Positions 8,490 to 16,808 of a DNA stretch of 64,000 bases are shown in pieces. Origin of the DNA: JASHPR01 sp963844655 (lineage in GTDB: Bacteria; Actinomycetota; Actinomycetes; Streptosporangiales; Streptosporangiaceae); contig CAWJPA010000009.1 of assembly GCA_963844655.1 (NCBI GenBank), forward strand, positions 372,001-436,000, written 5' to 3'. The notes beneath the pieces were generated by a model. The model worked only from the letters and a program-made list of their open reading frames with translations, was not told where the DNA came from and did not search any database. A program made the position numbers and the translations under genes. Numbering within the stretch: position 1 is the stretch's first letter; each line of letters starts with the position of its first letter.

Positions 8490-9095
8490 GTGCTGCGAGT
8501 TGGGCTGACAGGCGGGATCGGCGCGGGGAAGAGCGAGGTCTCCCGCCGGTTGGCCGCGCAGGGTGCCGTGATCATCGATGCTGACGCGGCCGCCAGGGAC
8601 GTGGTCGCACCGGGCACCCCCGGCCTGACCGAGGTGATCGAGGTGTTCGGCCCCGGCGTGCTGCTGCCCGACGGCACCCTGGACCGGGCCCGCCTCGGCG
8701 ACCTGGTGTTCGCCAACCCGGAGCAGCGCGCCAGGCTCAACGAGATCATCCACCCCAGGGTGGGCGCCCGCATGTCCGAACTCGAGCAGGCCGCCGACCC
8801 GACCGCGATCGTCGTCCACGACGTTCCCCTGATCACCGAGAATGGCCTGGCCAGCGCCTACGACGTCGTCGTCGTGGTCGACGTCCCACCCCGCACCCAG
8901 ATCGACCGTCTGGTCAAGCAGCGCGGCATGACCCGCGACCAAGCCAAGGCCAGAATCGCCGCTCAGGCCACCCGGGAGCAGCGCCTGGCCATCGCCGACA
9001 TGGTCGTCGACAACTCCAGCTCGCTCACCGAACTAGACCGCCAGGTCGGCGACCTCTGGGCCGAACTCCGCCGCCGCGCCGCCCCCCGCCCCTGA
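8490..9095 (+). CDS. coaE: Dephospho-CoA kinase
   Basis: 201-residue P-loop kinase catalysing the last step of coenzyme A synthesis, ATP-dependent 3'-phosphorylation of dephospho-CoA. Walker A GLTGGIGAGKS sits at residues 5-15, DADAAARDVV near 30 is the substrate-binding stretch, IHPRV near 90 and the lid QRGMTRDQAKARIAAQ near 145 complete the family pattern. GTG start at 8490. Length matches the stand-alone bacterial enzyme; the C-terminal UPF0157 fusion found in some mycobacteria is absent. Convergent with rpsA; the known actinobacterial pairing rpsA-coaE is kept but in opposite orientation. Confidence 0.95.
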   Translation: MLRVGLTGGIGAGKSEVSRRLAAQGAVIIDADAAARDVVAPGTPGLTEVIEVFGPGVLLPDGTLDRARLGDLVFANPEQRARLNEIIHPRVGARMSELEQAADPTAIVVHDVPLITENGLASAYDVVVVVDVPPRTQIDRLVKQRGMTRDQAKARIAAQATREQRLAIADMVVDNSSSLTELDRQVGDLWAELRRRAAPRP

Positions 9096-9096
9096 C

Positions 9097-9198
9097 CGGA
9101 CTGCCGCCGCGCCACTACCCGCCCCAGCGAAGTGCCTCCGCGCCATTAACCCCGCCCCCTAGCCGGGTGCCGCCCCGCCACTCCCGGGCCCTAGCGGG
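9097..9198. repeat. Three degenerate ~34-bp tandem repeats after coaE
   Basis: Directly after the coaE stop codon three similar units of about 34 bp follow, each with TGCCnCCGCGCCA(C/T)T and a CCCGCCCC..AGC-like end. They begin the 478-bp gene-free interval between coaE and rpsA. Apart from these and two inverted repeats (annotated separately) I see no gene in that interval. Confidence 0.6.
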
Positions 9199-9291
9199 AC
9201 TTAATGGGATGGCTAGACCGCACCCGCCGCAGGGTTCCCACCTGCCCGCGCTGCCCCATCTGCCCCGGCTCCGGATGACAGCTCTGCCGTA

Positions 9292-9333
9292 GATGTGAGT
9301 TTGCCGTAGTCAGGTGTGCACCAAACTCACATC
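9292..9333. repeat. 11-bp perfect inverted repeat, 20-bp spacer
   Basis: GATGTGAGTTT (9292-9302) is exactly repeated in inverse as AAACTCACATC (9323-9333). A direct repeat TGCCGTAG also occurs just before and inside the loop. Lies between the convergent coaE and rpsA genes; could be part of a bidirectional terminator or the footprint of a small element. Confidence 0.6.
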
Positions 9334-9443
9334 GATCATGGATGGAATGGCCTGCCCGGCGGGTCAAGTGGCCGCCGAGCTGCGCAATCCTTGCGAGAGC
9401 GGACGTTTGAGCTAAACCGGGACCCGCGGCGTGCGGAAGCGGA

Positions 9444-9564
9444 GCCGACGTGCCTATGCCTCCGGCGTAACCGTTACTCCGGCCAGCCGGTGACTATCGC
9501 GCCTCGGGCCAACGTGCCCGAGCCCGTGACCACGACCGCCAGCCGGAGGTATAGGCACGTCGGC
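9444..9564. repeat. 23-bp inverted repeat next to rpsA stop
   Basis: Arms 9444-9466 and 9542-9564 match over 23 bp with one mismatch (core GACGTGCCTAT(G/A)CCTCC). The 75-bp loop contains a smaller hairpin CTCGGG...CCCGAG. The outer arm ends 9 bp from the rpsA stop (9574), so on the minus strand it would be a large stem at the rpsA mRNA 3' end; a MITE-like element is the other possibility. Confidence 0.65.
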
Positions 9565-9573
9565 GGAGCGCCC

Positions 9574-11064
9574 CTAGCTTTGCCCGCCAGACAACTTGTC
9601 CCGCAGCGCAGCGAGTGCCTCATCAGACGCCAGCGTGCCGGTGGCCTCGGTCTCCGATTCGGCCTGCTGCCGAGCAGCGCCGCCCGACTCACCGCCACCG
9701 TCGCCGTCCTGCGCCGCCTCGGCCGCATCGTTCCGCGCGGCCGCGACCTGCGCCCGGTGCGCCTCGTACCGGGACCTGGCCTCGGCGTACTGGTGCTCCC
9801 ACTCCTCGCGCTGCTTGTCGTAGCCTTCCATCCACTCCTGGGACTCAGAGTCGAAGCCCTCGGGGTAGACGTAGTTGCCCTGATCGTCATAGGTGGCCGG
9901 CATGCCGTAGAGGGTCGGGTCGAAGTCCTCGCCAACGGCTTCGCCAATGGTGCCCTCGTTGGCCTGCTTCAGCGACAGGCTGATCCGGCGCCGGTCCAGG
10001 TCGATGTCGATGATCTTGACGAAGATCTCGTCGCCGACCTGCACCACCTGCTCGGGGATCTCCACGTGCCGGTCCGCGAGTTCGGAGATGTGCACCAGGC
10101 CCTCGATGCCCTCCTCGACCCGCACGAACGCACCGAACGGCACCAGCTTGGTGACCCGGCCGGGAACGACCTGGCCGATCTGGTGGGTCCGGGCGAACTG
10201 CTGCCAGGGGTCCTCCTGGGTGGACTTCAGCGACAGCGAGACCCGCTCCCTGTCCATGTCCACATCGAGCACCTCGACCGTGACCTCCTGGCCGACCTCG
10301 ACCACCTCTCCCGGGTGGTCGATGTGCTTCCAGGACAGCTCGGACACGTGCACGAGGCCGTCCACGCCGCCGAGGTCGACGAACGCACCGAAGTTCACGA
10401 TCGAGGAGACCACGCCCTTGCGGATCTGGCCCTTCTGCAGCGTGTTCAGGAAGTTCTGGCGAACCTCGGACTGGGTCTGCTCCAGCCAGGCACGGCGGGA
10501 CAGAACCACGTTGTTGCGGTTCTTGTCCAGCTCGATGATCTTCGCCTCGATCTCCTTGCCCACGTACGGCTGCAGATCGCGGACCCGGCGCATCTCCACC
10601 AGCGAGGCGGGCAGGAACCCGCGCAGGCCGATGTCCAGGATCAGGCCGCCCTTGACGACCTCGATGACGGTCCCGGTGACGACGCCGTCCTCTTCCTTGA
10701 TCTTCTCGATCGTGCCCCAGGCGCGCTCGTACTGGGCGCGCTTCTTGGACAGGATCAGGCGGCCTTCCTTGTCCTCCTTCTGGAGGACAAGGGCCTCGAT
10801 GTGCTCGCCGGTCTTGACGACATCATGCGGGTCGACGTCGTGCTTGATCGACAGCTCACGGGACGGGATGACGCCTTCGGTCTTATAGCCGATGTCGAGC
10901 AGGACCTCGTCCCTATCGACCTTGACGACCGTCCCTTCAACGATGTCGCCGTCATTGAAGTACTTGATGGTCTCGTCGATCGCGGCGAGGAAGGCCTCCT
11001 CGGAACCGATGTCGTTGACCGCTACCTTGGGGGTCGAGGTGGCCTCGGTGCTGCTGGTCGTCAT
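9574..11064 (-). CDS. rpsA: 30S ribosomal protein S1
   Basis: 496-residue S1, which helps mRNA bind the 30S subunit. Four S1 RNA-binding repeats are visible at about residues 35-105, 120-185, 205-275 and 290-360 (for example VVSSIVNFGAFVDLGGVDGLVHVSELS in the third, VTKLVPFGAFVRVEEG in the fourth), the usual actinobacterial four-domain form. The C-terminal ~110 residues are acidic and Ala/Glu/Gly rich and variable. ATG 11064. Only a weak GGAG lies upstream, not unusual for rpsA, which is often autoregulated through its leader. The gap to polA upstream is 274 bp, leaving room for its own promoter. Confidence 0.96.
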   Translation of the reverse strand: MTTSSTEATSTPKVAVNDIGSEEAFLAAIDETIKYFNDGDIVEGTVVKVDRDEVLLDIGYKTEGVIPSRELSIKHDVDPHDVVKTGEHIEALVLQKEDKEGRLILSKKRAQYERAWGTIEKIKEEDGVVTGTVIEVVKGGLILDIGLRGFLPASLVEMRRVRDLQPYVGKEIEAKIIELDKNRNNVVLSRRAWLEQTQSEVRQNFLNTLQKGQIRKGVVSSIVNFGAFVDLGGVDGLVHVSELSWKHIDHPGEVVEVGQEVTVEVLDVDMDRERVSLSLKSTQEDPWQQFARTHQIGQVVPGRVTKLVPFGAFVRVEEGIEGLVHISELADRHVEIPEQVVQVGDEIFVKIIDIDLDRRRISLSLKQANEGTIGEAVGEDFDPTLYGMPATYDDQGNYVYPEGFDSESQEWMEGYDKQREEWEHQYAEARSRYEAHRAQVAAARNDAAEAAQDGDGGGESGGAARQQAESETEATGTLASDEALAALRDKLSGGQS

Positions 11065-11315
11065 GTGTAGGTGGACTCCGGATACGGACAGGAAATGTGC
11101 GGACGAGCGCCATGCATAGTGGAACCCGCCATGGGCGACCAGGAGTGACTGGACTTGCCTGGCCAGCGAAAACCGGCCGCGACCTGTCTAACGACGGCCC
11201 GCGGGCTGCCTGACCATGGCGGACTGCAAGAAACACAGCGCAGCGATCAGGATATGAGAGCGGGGCCTGCCGGTCAATCTGCGGGGCCCAAGCAAATGCT
11301 CAGCGGCGTATGTTA

Positions 11316-11335
11316 CCGGCCAGGATCCTGGCCGG
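11316..11335 (-). terminator. Hairpin just past polA stop
   Basis: A perfect 20-bp palindrome (8-bp GC-rich stem CCGGCCAG, GATC loop) lies 3 bp beyond the polA stop codon. It lacks a clear U tract, as is common for actinobacterial terminators. The remainder of the polA-rpsA gap shows no gene and presumably holds the rpsA promoter and leader. Confidence 0.5.
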
Positions 11336-11338
11336 CGG

Positions 11339-14092
11339 TCAGTGCGCGGCCTCGGCCCAGCTGCGCCCGGTGCCCATCGAAACCTCGAGCGGCACCGTGA
11401 GCTCGAACGCCCCGCACATGGCGTCGTGAACCAGCTTTGTGAGCCGGTCAAGCTCGCCCGCGGCGACCTCGAACAGCAGCTCGTCGTGGACCTGGAGCAG
11501 CATCCGGGACCGGAGGCCGCCCTCGCGGATCTGGCCCTGCACCGCCAGCATCGCCACCTTGATCACGTCGGCGGCCGAGCCCTGGATGGGCGCGTTGAGG
11601 GCCATCCGCTCGGCCATCTCGCGGCGCTGCCGGTTGTCGGACACCAGGTCCGGCAGGTAGCGGCGGCGGCCGAGGATGGTCTGGGTGTAGCCGTCCTTGC
11701 GGGCCTGCGCGACGATCGCCTCCAGGTAGTCCCTGATCCCGCCGAACTGCTGGAAGTAGTCGTCCATGAACCCGCTGGCTTCGTCCCGGCTGACCCGCAG
11801 CTGCTGCGAGAGCCCGTAGGAGGACAGGCCATAGGCGAGCCCGTAGTTCATCGCCTTGATCTTGCTGCGCAGCTCGACCGTGACCTCTTCTGGGGGCACG
11901 CTGAACACCCGCGAGGCCGTCTCCGCGTGGAAGTCGTGCCCGGAGGTGAAGGCGTCGGCCAGAGCCTGATCCCCCGACAGATGCGCCATGATCCGCAGCT
12001 CGATCTGGCTGTAGTCGGCGGTGAGCAGGGTCTCGTAGCCGTCGCCGACGATGAAAGCCTGGCGGGTACGGCGCCCCTCCTCGGTCCTGATCGGGATGTT
12101 CTGCAAGTTCGGGTCGGTCGAGGAGAGCCGTCCGGTGGCGGCGATCGTCTGGTTGTAGGTGGTGTGGATGCGGCCGTCCACGCCCGCCATGGGGATCAGC
12201 GAGTCCACGATGCTCTTCAGCCGGGCCACGTCCCTGTGCCGGAGCAGGTGCTCGAGGATCGGGTGGCTGGTCTGGGCCAGCAGGCTGGTGAGCGCCTCGG
12301 AGTCGGTGGTGTACCCGGTCTTGATCCGCTTGGTCTTGGGCAGGCCGAGCTCGGTGAACAGGACCTCCTGCAGCTGCTTGGGCGAGCCCAGGTTGAACTC
12401 ATGCCCGGTCACCGCGTACGCGGCCTGCTCCGTGGCCTTGACCTCGCCGCCCAGGCTGGCCGACATGCCGGCCAGATGGTCGACGTCGGCCGCGATCCCG
12501 GCCTGCTCCATCGCGGCGAGCACGCCGACCAGGGGCAGCTCGACGTCGTGCAGCAGCCGGGTCACGCCGCGCTCCTCCAGCACCGCGTCCAGCGCGTCGG
12601 CCAGCTCGGCCGTGGCGCGGGCCCGCTGGGCCAGCGCGTTCGCCGCCTCGGCCTCCCCGTCGGTGTCGGTGTCGAACGCGAGCTGGCCCACCGCGGCCTC
12701 GTCGCCACCGGTCAGCCTCCGGCCCGCGTACCGCTCGGCCAGGTCGGCCAGGTCGAACGAGCGCTGGCCGGGCAGCGCCAGGTAGGCGGCGAGCGCGGTG
12801 TCGCTGGTCAGTCCGCTGAACTCCAGGCCGCGCGCGGCCAGCGCGTGCATCGGCCCCTTGGCGTCGTGCAGCGCCTTGGGCTGCTTCGGGTCGGCCAGCC
12901 AGGCGGCGAGCGCGCGCTCGTCGTCCTCGGTCAGCGCGGTCGGGTCGAGGTAGGCGTTGGCGCCGTCGGGGGCGGCCAGCGCCAGTCCGTCGAGCACCCC
13001 GGTCCCCCGGCCCCAGTTCCCCGTGGCCGCCAGGCCGGTGCGGCCGCCGTCGGTCGCGTGCTCGGACAGCCACTCGGCGACATCCTCCGGGCCAAGCACC
13101 TCGGCCTCGATGTCGAATCCCTCCGCCGTCGCGGCGCCATCGTCCTGGGCGTCGGCAGTGGTGGCGGAAAATCCGTTCGGGAAAGTCTGTTGGAGCCGTT
13201 CCCGCAGGACACGGAACTGCAGCGTGTCGAAGAGCTGGTGCAGCTGCTCTCGGTCCCAGGGTGCGAAGGTCAGCTGCTCCGGCGTCACCTCGAGCGGCAC
13301 GTCCTTGGCCAGCTCGGTGAGCTGGCGGTTGCGCAGCACGTCGGACAGGTGTTCGCGCAGGTTGTCCCCGGCCCGGCCCTTGACCTCGTCGACCCGGTCC
13401 ACTAGCTGGGCCAGGGAGCCGAACTCCATCACCCACTTGGACGCGGTCTTCTCGCCGACCCCCGGGATGCTGGGCAGGTTGTCGCTCGGGTCACCGCGCA
13501 GCGCGGCGAAGTCCGGGTACTGGGCGGGGGTCAGCCCGTACTTCTCGGTGACCGCCTCCGGCGTGAACCTGGTCATGTCGCTGATCCCGCGCCGGGTCAT
13601 CAGCACCGTCACGTCGTCGCTGACCAGCTGCAGCACGTCGCGGTCGCCGGAGACGATCAGCACGCCCATGTCCTCGGCCGTGGCCTGGACGGCGAGCGTG
13701 GCGATCAGGTCGTCGGCCTCGTAGCCGGGCACGGAGAGCCGCTGGATGCCGAGTGCGTCCAGCACCTCGAAGATCAGGCTGAGCTGGCTGCGAAAGTCCG
13801 CGGGCGTCTCCCGCCGGTTCGCCTTGTACTCGACGTACTGCTCGTGCCGGAAGGTGGGCTCGCCGCGGTCGAACGCCACGGCGACGTGCGTGGGCTTCTC
13901 GTCGCGCAGCACGTTGATGAGCATCGCGGTGAAGCCGTAGACGGCGTTCGTGGGCTGCCCCGTGGTCGTCGAGAAGTTCTCGGCGGGCAGTGCGAAGAAC
14001 GCGCGGTAGGCCAGGGAATGCCCGTCCAGGAGCAGCAGCCTTTCGCTGTGCTCTGGCCCGGAACTGGTCCCCTGACTCGGCTTCGTCGCCAC
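11339..14092 (-). CDS. polA: DNA polymerase I
   Basis: 917 residues. N-terminal 5'-3' exonuclease/flap domain (residues ~18-290) with acidic motifs VAFDRGE, YEADDLIA and VSGDRDVLQL and the H3TH PSIPGVGEKTA. The middle 3'-5' exonuclease fold lacks the catalytic acidic pair (motif I region reads TGLAATGNWG), so proofreading is probably absent, as in mycobacterial and Taq PolI. The polymerase domain (~510-917) has motif A DYSQIELRIMAH, motif B KAMNYGLAYGLSSYGL and motif C QVHDELLFEV. Works in Okazaki fragment maturation and repair gap filling. GTG start at 14092 with poor Shine-Dalgarno; no better in-frame start nearby. Confidence 0.96.
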   Translation of the reverse strand: MATKPSQGTSSGPEHSERLLLLDGHSLAYRAFFALPAENFSTTTGQPTNAVYGFTAMLINVLRDEKPTHVAVAFDRGEPTFRHEQYVEYKANRRETPADFRSQLSLIFEVLDALGIQRLSVPGYEADDLIATLAVQATAEDMGVLIVSGDRDVLQLVSDDVTVLMTRRGISDMTRFTPEAVTEKYGLTPAQYPDFAALRGDPSDNLPSIPGVGEKTASKWVMEFGSLAQLVDRVDEVKGRAGDNLREHLSDVLRNRQLTELAKDVPLEVTPEQLTFAPWDREQLHQLFDTLQFRVLRERLQQTFPNGFSATTADAQDDGAATAEGFDIEAEVLGPEDVAEWLSEHATDGGRTGLAATGNWGRGTGVLDGLALAAPDGANAYLDPTALTEDDERALAAWLADPKQPKALHDAKGPMHALAARGLEFSGLTSDTALAAYLALPGQRSFDLADLAERYAGRRLTGGDEAAVGQLAFDTDTDGEAEAANALAQRARATAELADALDAVLEERGVTRLLHDVELPLVGVLAAMEQAGIAADVDHLAGMSASLGGEVKATEQAAYAVTGHEFNLGSPKQLQEVLFTELGLPKTKRIKTGYTTDSEALTSLLAQTSHPILEHLLRHRDVARLKSIVDSLIPMAGVDGRIHTTYNQTIAATGRLSSTDPNLQNIPIRTEEGRRTRQAFIVGDGYETLLTADYSQIELRIMAHLSGDQALADAFTSGHDFHAETASRVFSVPPEEVTVELRSKIKAMNYGLAYGLSSYGLSQQLRVSRDEASGFMDDYFQQFGGIRDYLEAIVAQARKDGYTQTILGRRRYLPDLVSDNRQRREMAERMALNAPIQGSAADVIKVAMLAVQGQIREGGLRSRMLLQVHDELLFEVAAGELDRLTKLVHDAMCGAFELTVPLEVSMGTGRSWAEAAH

Positions 14093-14212
14093 GCAGGCAG
14101 TCTAGTGGCCTGGTCTGACACCGGAGGGCAACCTGACGTCCTGCAACGTCGCGGCCGGGCGGCCGCCGTAGGGGGTCGGCGGGCCACCCGGCCGTGACTG
14201 GCCAGGCCGCTA

Positions 14213-14248
14213 CCGGAGCCGCCCGTGGTGGTTACGGGCGGCGTCCGG
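14213..14248 (-). terminator. GC-rich hairpin downstream of galM-like gene
   Basis: CCGCCCGT (14219-14226) pairs with ACGGGCGG (14234-14241) over a 7-base loop, with outer CCGG/CCGG pairing. It lies 18 bp after the epimerase stop on the minus strand, between it and polA. No U tract. Confidence 0.45.
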
Positions 14249-14265
14249 AGCGGCCGGGCTGGTTA

Positions 14266-15627
14266 TCAGGAGCTGAACGCGAAGATCGTGGTCGAGTTCA
14301 GCGTCTTCTGCGGGCCGAGCGTGGTGCTCGGGAACGCCGGCTGGTTGGGCGAGTCCGGGAAATGCTGCGTCTCGAACGTGTAGCCCGCGCCCTGCCGGTA
14401 GGTGTGGCCGCTGATACCGATCAGCGTGCCGTTGAGGAAGTTGCCGCTGTAGAACTGCACGCCCGGCTGGTCGGTCCAGACGGTCAGCCCGCGGCCGCTG
14501 CGCGGGTCGAACGCCCGGGCGGCGAGGTTCAGCCCGAACGGCCCGGTGGTCTTGGCCGTCTGCGGGTTGAGGATCCAGTTGTGGTCGTAGCCCTGGGCGA
14601 TGATCAGCTGGCTCTCGCCGCCCGTGGCCGAAGCGAAGCTCGCCGGGACGTTGTCCGGCGCGCTCACGTCGCTGATCCGCGAGCCGATGGTGTGCGGCGC
14701 GCGGAAGTCGAACGGCGTGCCCTTGACCGGGACCCCGTGCGCGAGCGGCAGCGGGATCTGGGTGTTATCGGTCGGCGAGTAGTTGTTCGCGTTGATCTGG
14801 ACGAACTGGCCGTAGGCCGAGCCTGCGGCCGAGGCCTCGCCAGCCAGGTTGAAGTAGCTGTGGTTGGTCAGGTTGGTGACCGTGGACAGCGTCTTCGAGT
14901 CGTTGTGGACCCGGTAGTGGATGGCGAGGTCGCCGGCGTTGTTCAGCGCGTAGGTCACGAACACGGTGATCTTCGCCGGGTACCCGGTGCACCCGTTCAC
15001 GCAGCCAGGGGACCCGACGGCCCCGCTGGAATCACCGTTGGGGCTGACCAGCTTGAGGACCACACCCGCGAACTGCTTGGTCTTGAACGCGTGCGACGCC
15101 CACACGTGGTTGCCGAAGCCGACCAGCCCGCCGTGCAGGCTGTTGACGCCGTTGTTGATCGGCAGCGTGTAGGTCTGGCCGTTCAGCTGGAAGGTGCCCT
15201 TGGCGATCCGGTTGCCGTACCGGCCGATGGTCTCGCCAAAGTACGGGCCGCCGTTCGCGGTCACCGGCGGGCTGTCGAAGTTCACGTAGTCCTGCAGCGT
15301 CTTGAAGCCCAGGACCACGTCCGCCTTCTTGCCGTTGCGGCCAGGCACCGTGATCGACTGCGTGATCCCGCCGAAGCTGAGCACCCTGACCTGCATGCCG
15401 TTGCAGTTGGTCAGGGTGTACCGGAACACCTGGGTGAGCTTGCCGGTGTACGGCTCAATGGTCTTGCCAAAGGGCTGACGGGAAACCGTGGGGCTGCATG
15501 ACTTGCCCGACGACGACGCCGCGGCCCCGGTCATGGCGAGCCCGCCAACGAGGCCGATGCCAAGGACTGCAGCCGCGCTGATCCGGACAGCCGGCCTAGC
15601 GATCCTTGCCATTAACACGTTACGCAT
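14266..15627 (-). CDS. Secreted aldose 1-epimerase (mutarotase)
   Basis: 453 residues with an N-terminal export signal (residues 1-37, RIARPAVRISAAAVLGIG then GAAAS cleavage region) and a complete GalM-type beta-sandwich. Catalytic features: GRYGNRI near residue 140, NSLHGG (His) near 165, NLTNHSYFNL (His) near 265, and ETQHFPDSPNQP near 430 containing the catalytic Glu. It interconverts alpha and beta anomers of aldoses, here outside the cytoplasm, so it probably serves extracellular sugar use. ATG 15627 with AGGAGG five bases upstream. A perfect LacI-type palindrome lies 67 bp upstream of the start, indicating sugar-responsive repression. Single gene. Confidence 0.93.
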   Translation of the reverse strand: MRNVLMARIARPAVRISAAAVLGIGLVGGLAMTGAAASSSGKSCSPTVSRQPFGKTIEPYTGKLTQVFRYTLTNCNGMQVRVLSFGGITQSITVPGRNGKKADVVLGFKTLQDYVNFDSPPVTANGGPYFGETIGRYGNRIAKGTFQLNGQTYTLPINNGVNSLHGGLVGFGNHVWASHAFKTKQFAGVVLKLVSPNGDSSGAVGSPGCVNGCTGYPAKITVFVTYALNNAGDLAIHYRVHNDSKTLSTVTNLTNHSYFNLAGEASAAGSAYGQFVQINANNYSPTDNTQIPLPLAHGVPVKGTPFDFRAPHTIGSRISDVSAPDNVPASFASATGGESQLIIAQGYDHNWILNPQTAKTTGPFGLNLAARAFDPRSGRGLTVWTDQPGVQFYSGNFLNGTLIGISGHTYRQGAGYTFETQHFPDSPNQPAFPSTTLGPQKTLNSTTIFAFSS

Positions 15628-15693
15628 AGGTGCCTCCTGTCATGGGGGTCCCGCAGGGCGAGGACCGCTCCGTTAGGGAGGTTCTTAGCGCGT

Positions 15694-15707
15694 TGTTAGC
15701 GCTAACA
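15694..15707. promoter_or_regulatory. LacI-family operator palindrome
   Basis: TGTTAGCGCTAACA, a perfect 14-bp palindrome with central CG, is the classic shape of actinobacterial LacI-family sugar repressor sites. A partial copy TTAGCGC lies 9 bp away at 15685. It sits in the promoter region of the secreted aldose 1-epimerase. The cognate repressor is not identified; the LacI protein at 43838-44845 is one candidate, but its own putative site differs. Confidence 0.75.
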
Positions 15708-15875
15708 CCAGCCAAATCGCCTAGTTGTTATGACTTGTAACCACTTTTTCTCAGCGATCTTCAGTCGGCGGCAGCCGGGTCCGCGCCGGAGCGGGATCCG
15801 CAGGATGCCCGCTGGCCTGGGCTCCTAGGCTTCCTCATGCAGCGGGCCGAGCCCGTACCGACCAGCGGAGGAACT

Positions 15876-16328
15876 GTGGGAGACGACATCGAGGCGCAGA
15901 TCAAGGACGCGTTCGCCACGGCGAGCGCGGACTCGCTCCCTGGCCGCATGGGCATCAAGATCCTGGAGGCTTCGGCCCAGCGGGTCGTGGGCACCATGCC
16001 GGTCGCCGGCAACACGCAGCCCTACGGCCTGCTGCACGGCGGCGCCTCGTGCGTCCTCGCCGAGACGCTCGGCTCGCTGGGCTCGGCTCTGCACGCGGGC
16101 CTGGACCGCGTCACGGTCGGCATCGAGATCAACGCCACCCATCACCGGGGCGCCGCCCACGGCGAAGTCACCGGCGTGGCCACACTCCTGCACGGCGGCC
16201 GGACGCTGACCAGCTACGAGATCGTCATCACCGACGAGCAGGGCCGCCGCGTCTGCACCAGCCGGCTGACCTGCCTGCACCGCGACGCCGCACCCGGCGA
16301 CGCCAAGCCGCTCATCAGGCGCCCCTGA
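15876..16328 (+). CDS. PaaI-type hotdog-fold acyl-CoA thioesterase
   Basis: 150 residues. Hotdog-fold signature QPYGLLHGGASCVLAETLGS (residues ~48-67) with HGG and the catalytic acidic residue in AET, then VGIEINATHHRGA in the second strand, typical of the PaaI/YigI-type thioesterases that hydrolyse aryl- or acyl-CoA. The GTG at 15876 follows GGAGGAACT and is preferred over the ATG at 15837, which has no ribosome site. The family is found beside pdtaR/polA in related genomes. Stand-alone gene; convergent with pdtaR. Confidence 0.9.
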   Translation: MGDDIEAQIKDAFATASADSLPGRMGIKILEASAQRVVGTMPVAGNTQPYGLLHGGASCVLAETLGSLGSALHAGLDRVTVGIEINATHHRGAAHGEVTGVATLLHGGRTLTSYEIVITDEQGRRVCTSRLTCLHRDAAPGDAKPLIRRP

Positions 16329-16330
16329 CG

Positions 16331-16449
16331 GCACCGCTGGTCCTGCGATCCGCCCGGCCACCGGCAGGCCGGGAAACGCGCCGCGCCAGGGCATCGCTGC
16401 TGCTGCGATCCGCCCGGCCACCGGCGGCCCGGAACGCGCCGCGGCCCGC
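16331..16449. repeat. 60-bp tandem duplication after thioesterase gene
   Basis: Two 60-bp units (16331-16390, 16391-16449) share TGCGATCCGCCCGGCCACCG at identical offset and CGCGCCGCG at the end. Starts 3 bp after the thioesterase stop. Confidence 0.75.
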
Positions 16450-16808
16450 CCGCCCCATCCGCCTCGCCTGCGGACCGGCGCGAGTCACATCCGTAACGCC
16501 CGTATCTGGGCGAACCTAGGTTACGGGACGTTTAACCCATACCGGCCGGCGAATGTCCATGCCTTTGCGCGACGAGGTTCGGCATCGCTACCGTGGTGGG
16601 CAGAGCCCGGTGAAGCCGAGTAGAGAACGTGCCGGCCCGGGGAAGGCTGACATGGCACCAAAGGTTTCCCGGGCTCGCCTGCTGTTCGGCTCCGTCAGGC
16701 CGGCAGCGCACAAGCGGGTGAGAGCCGGCCTGCAGACGGGGGTTGTGCAGCCGGCTCCGCCCGCTTGCTTGTGTCCCGCTGCGCCCAGCGCCGCCGGCTC
16801 ATGCCGCG
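16450..16808. other. Gene-free interval with hairpin potential
   Basis: No convincing gene. An open plus frame from 16553 has no ribosome site and no domain features. The region contains a stem GCCCGGG...CCCGGGC around 16635-16672 and GC-rich repeats near 16690-16800. Placement between convergent genes suggests termination signals or a small RNA; no known RNA family could be matched by eye. Confidence 0.4.

Noticed and set aside
9316..11070. 584-codon plus-strand frame opposite rpsA
   Set aside because: Antisense shadow of rpsA, with low-complexity Leu/Val/Asp text and no ribosome site.
11342..13405. 687-codon plus-strand frame opposite polA
   Set aside because: Antisense shadow; the polA frame has all polymerase and exonuclease motifs.
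16580..16720. Possible riboswitch or c-di-AMP/cobalamin-like RNA
   Set aside because: Looked for conserved cores of these RNAs (and RNase P, SRP, 6C); none matched, and the adjacent downstream gene is on the other strand.
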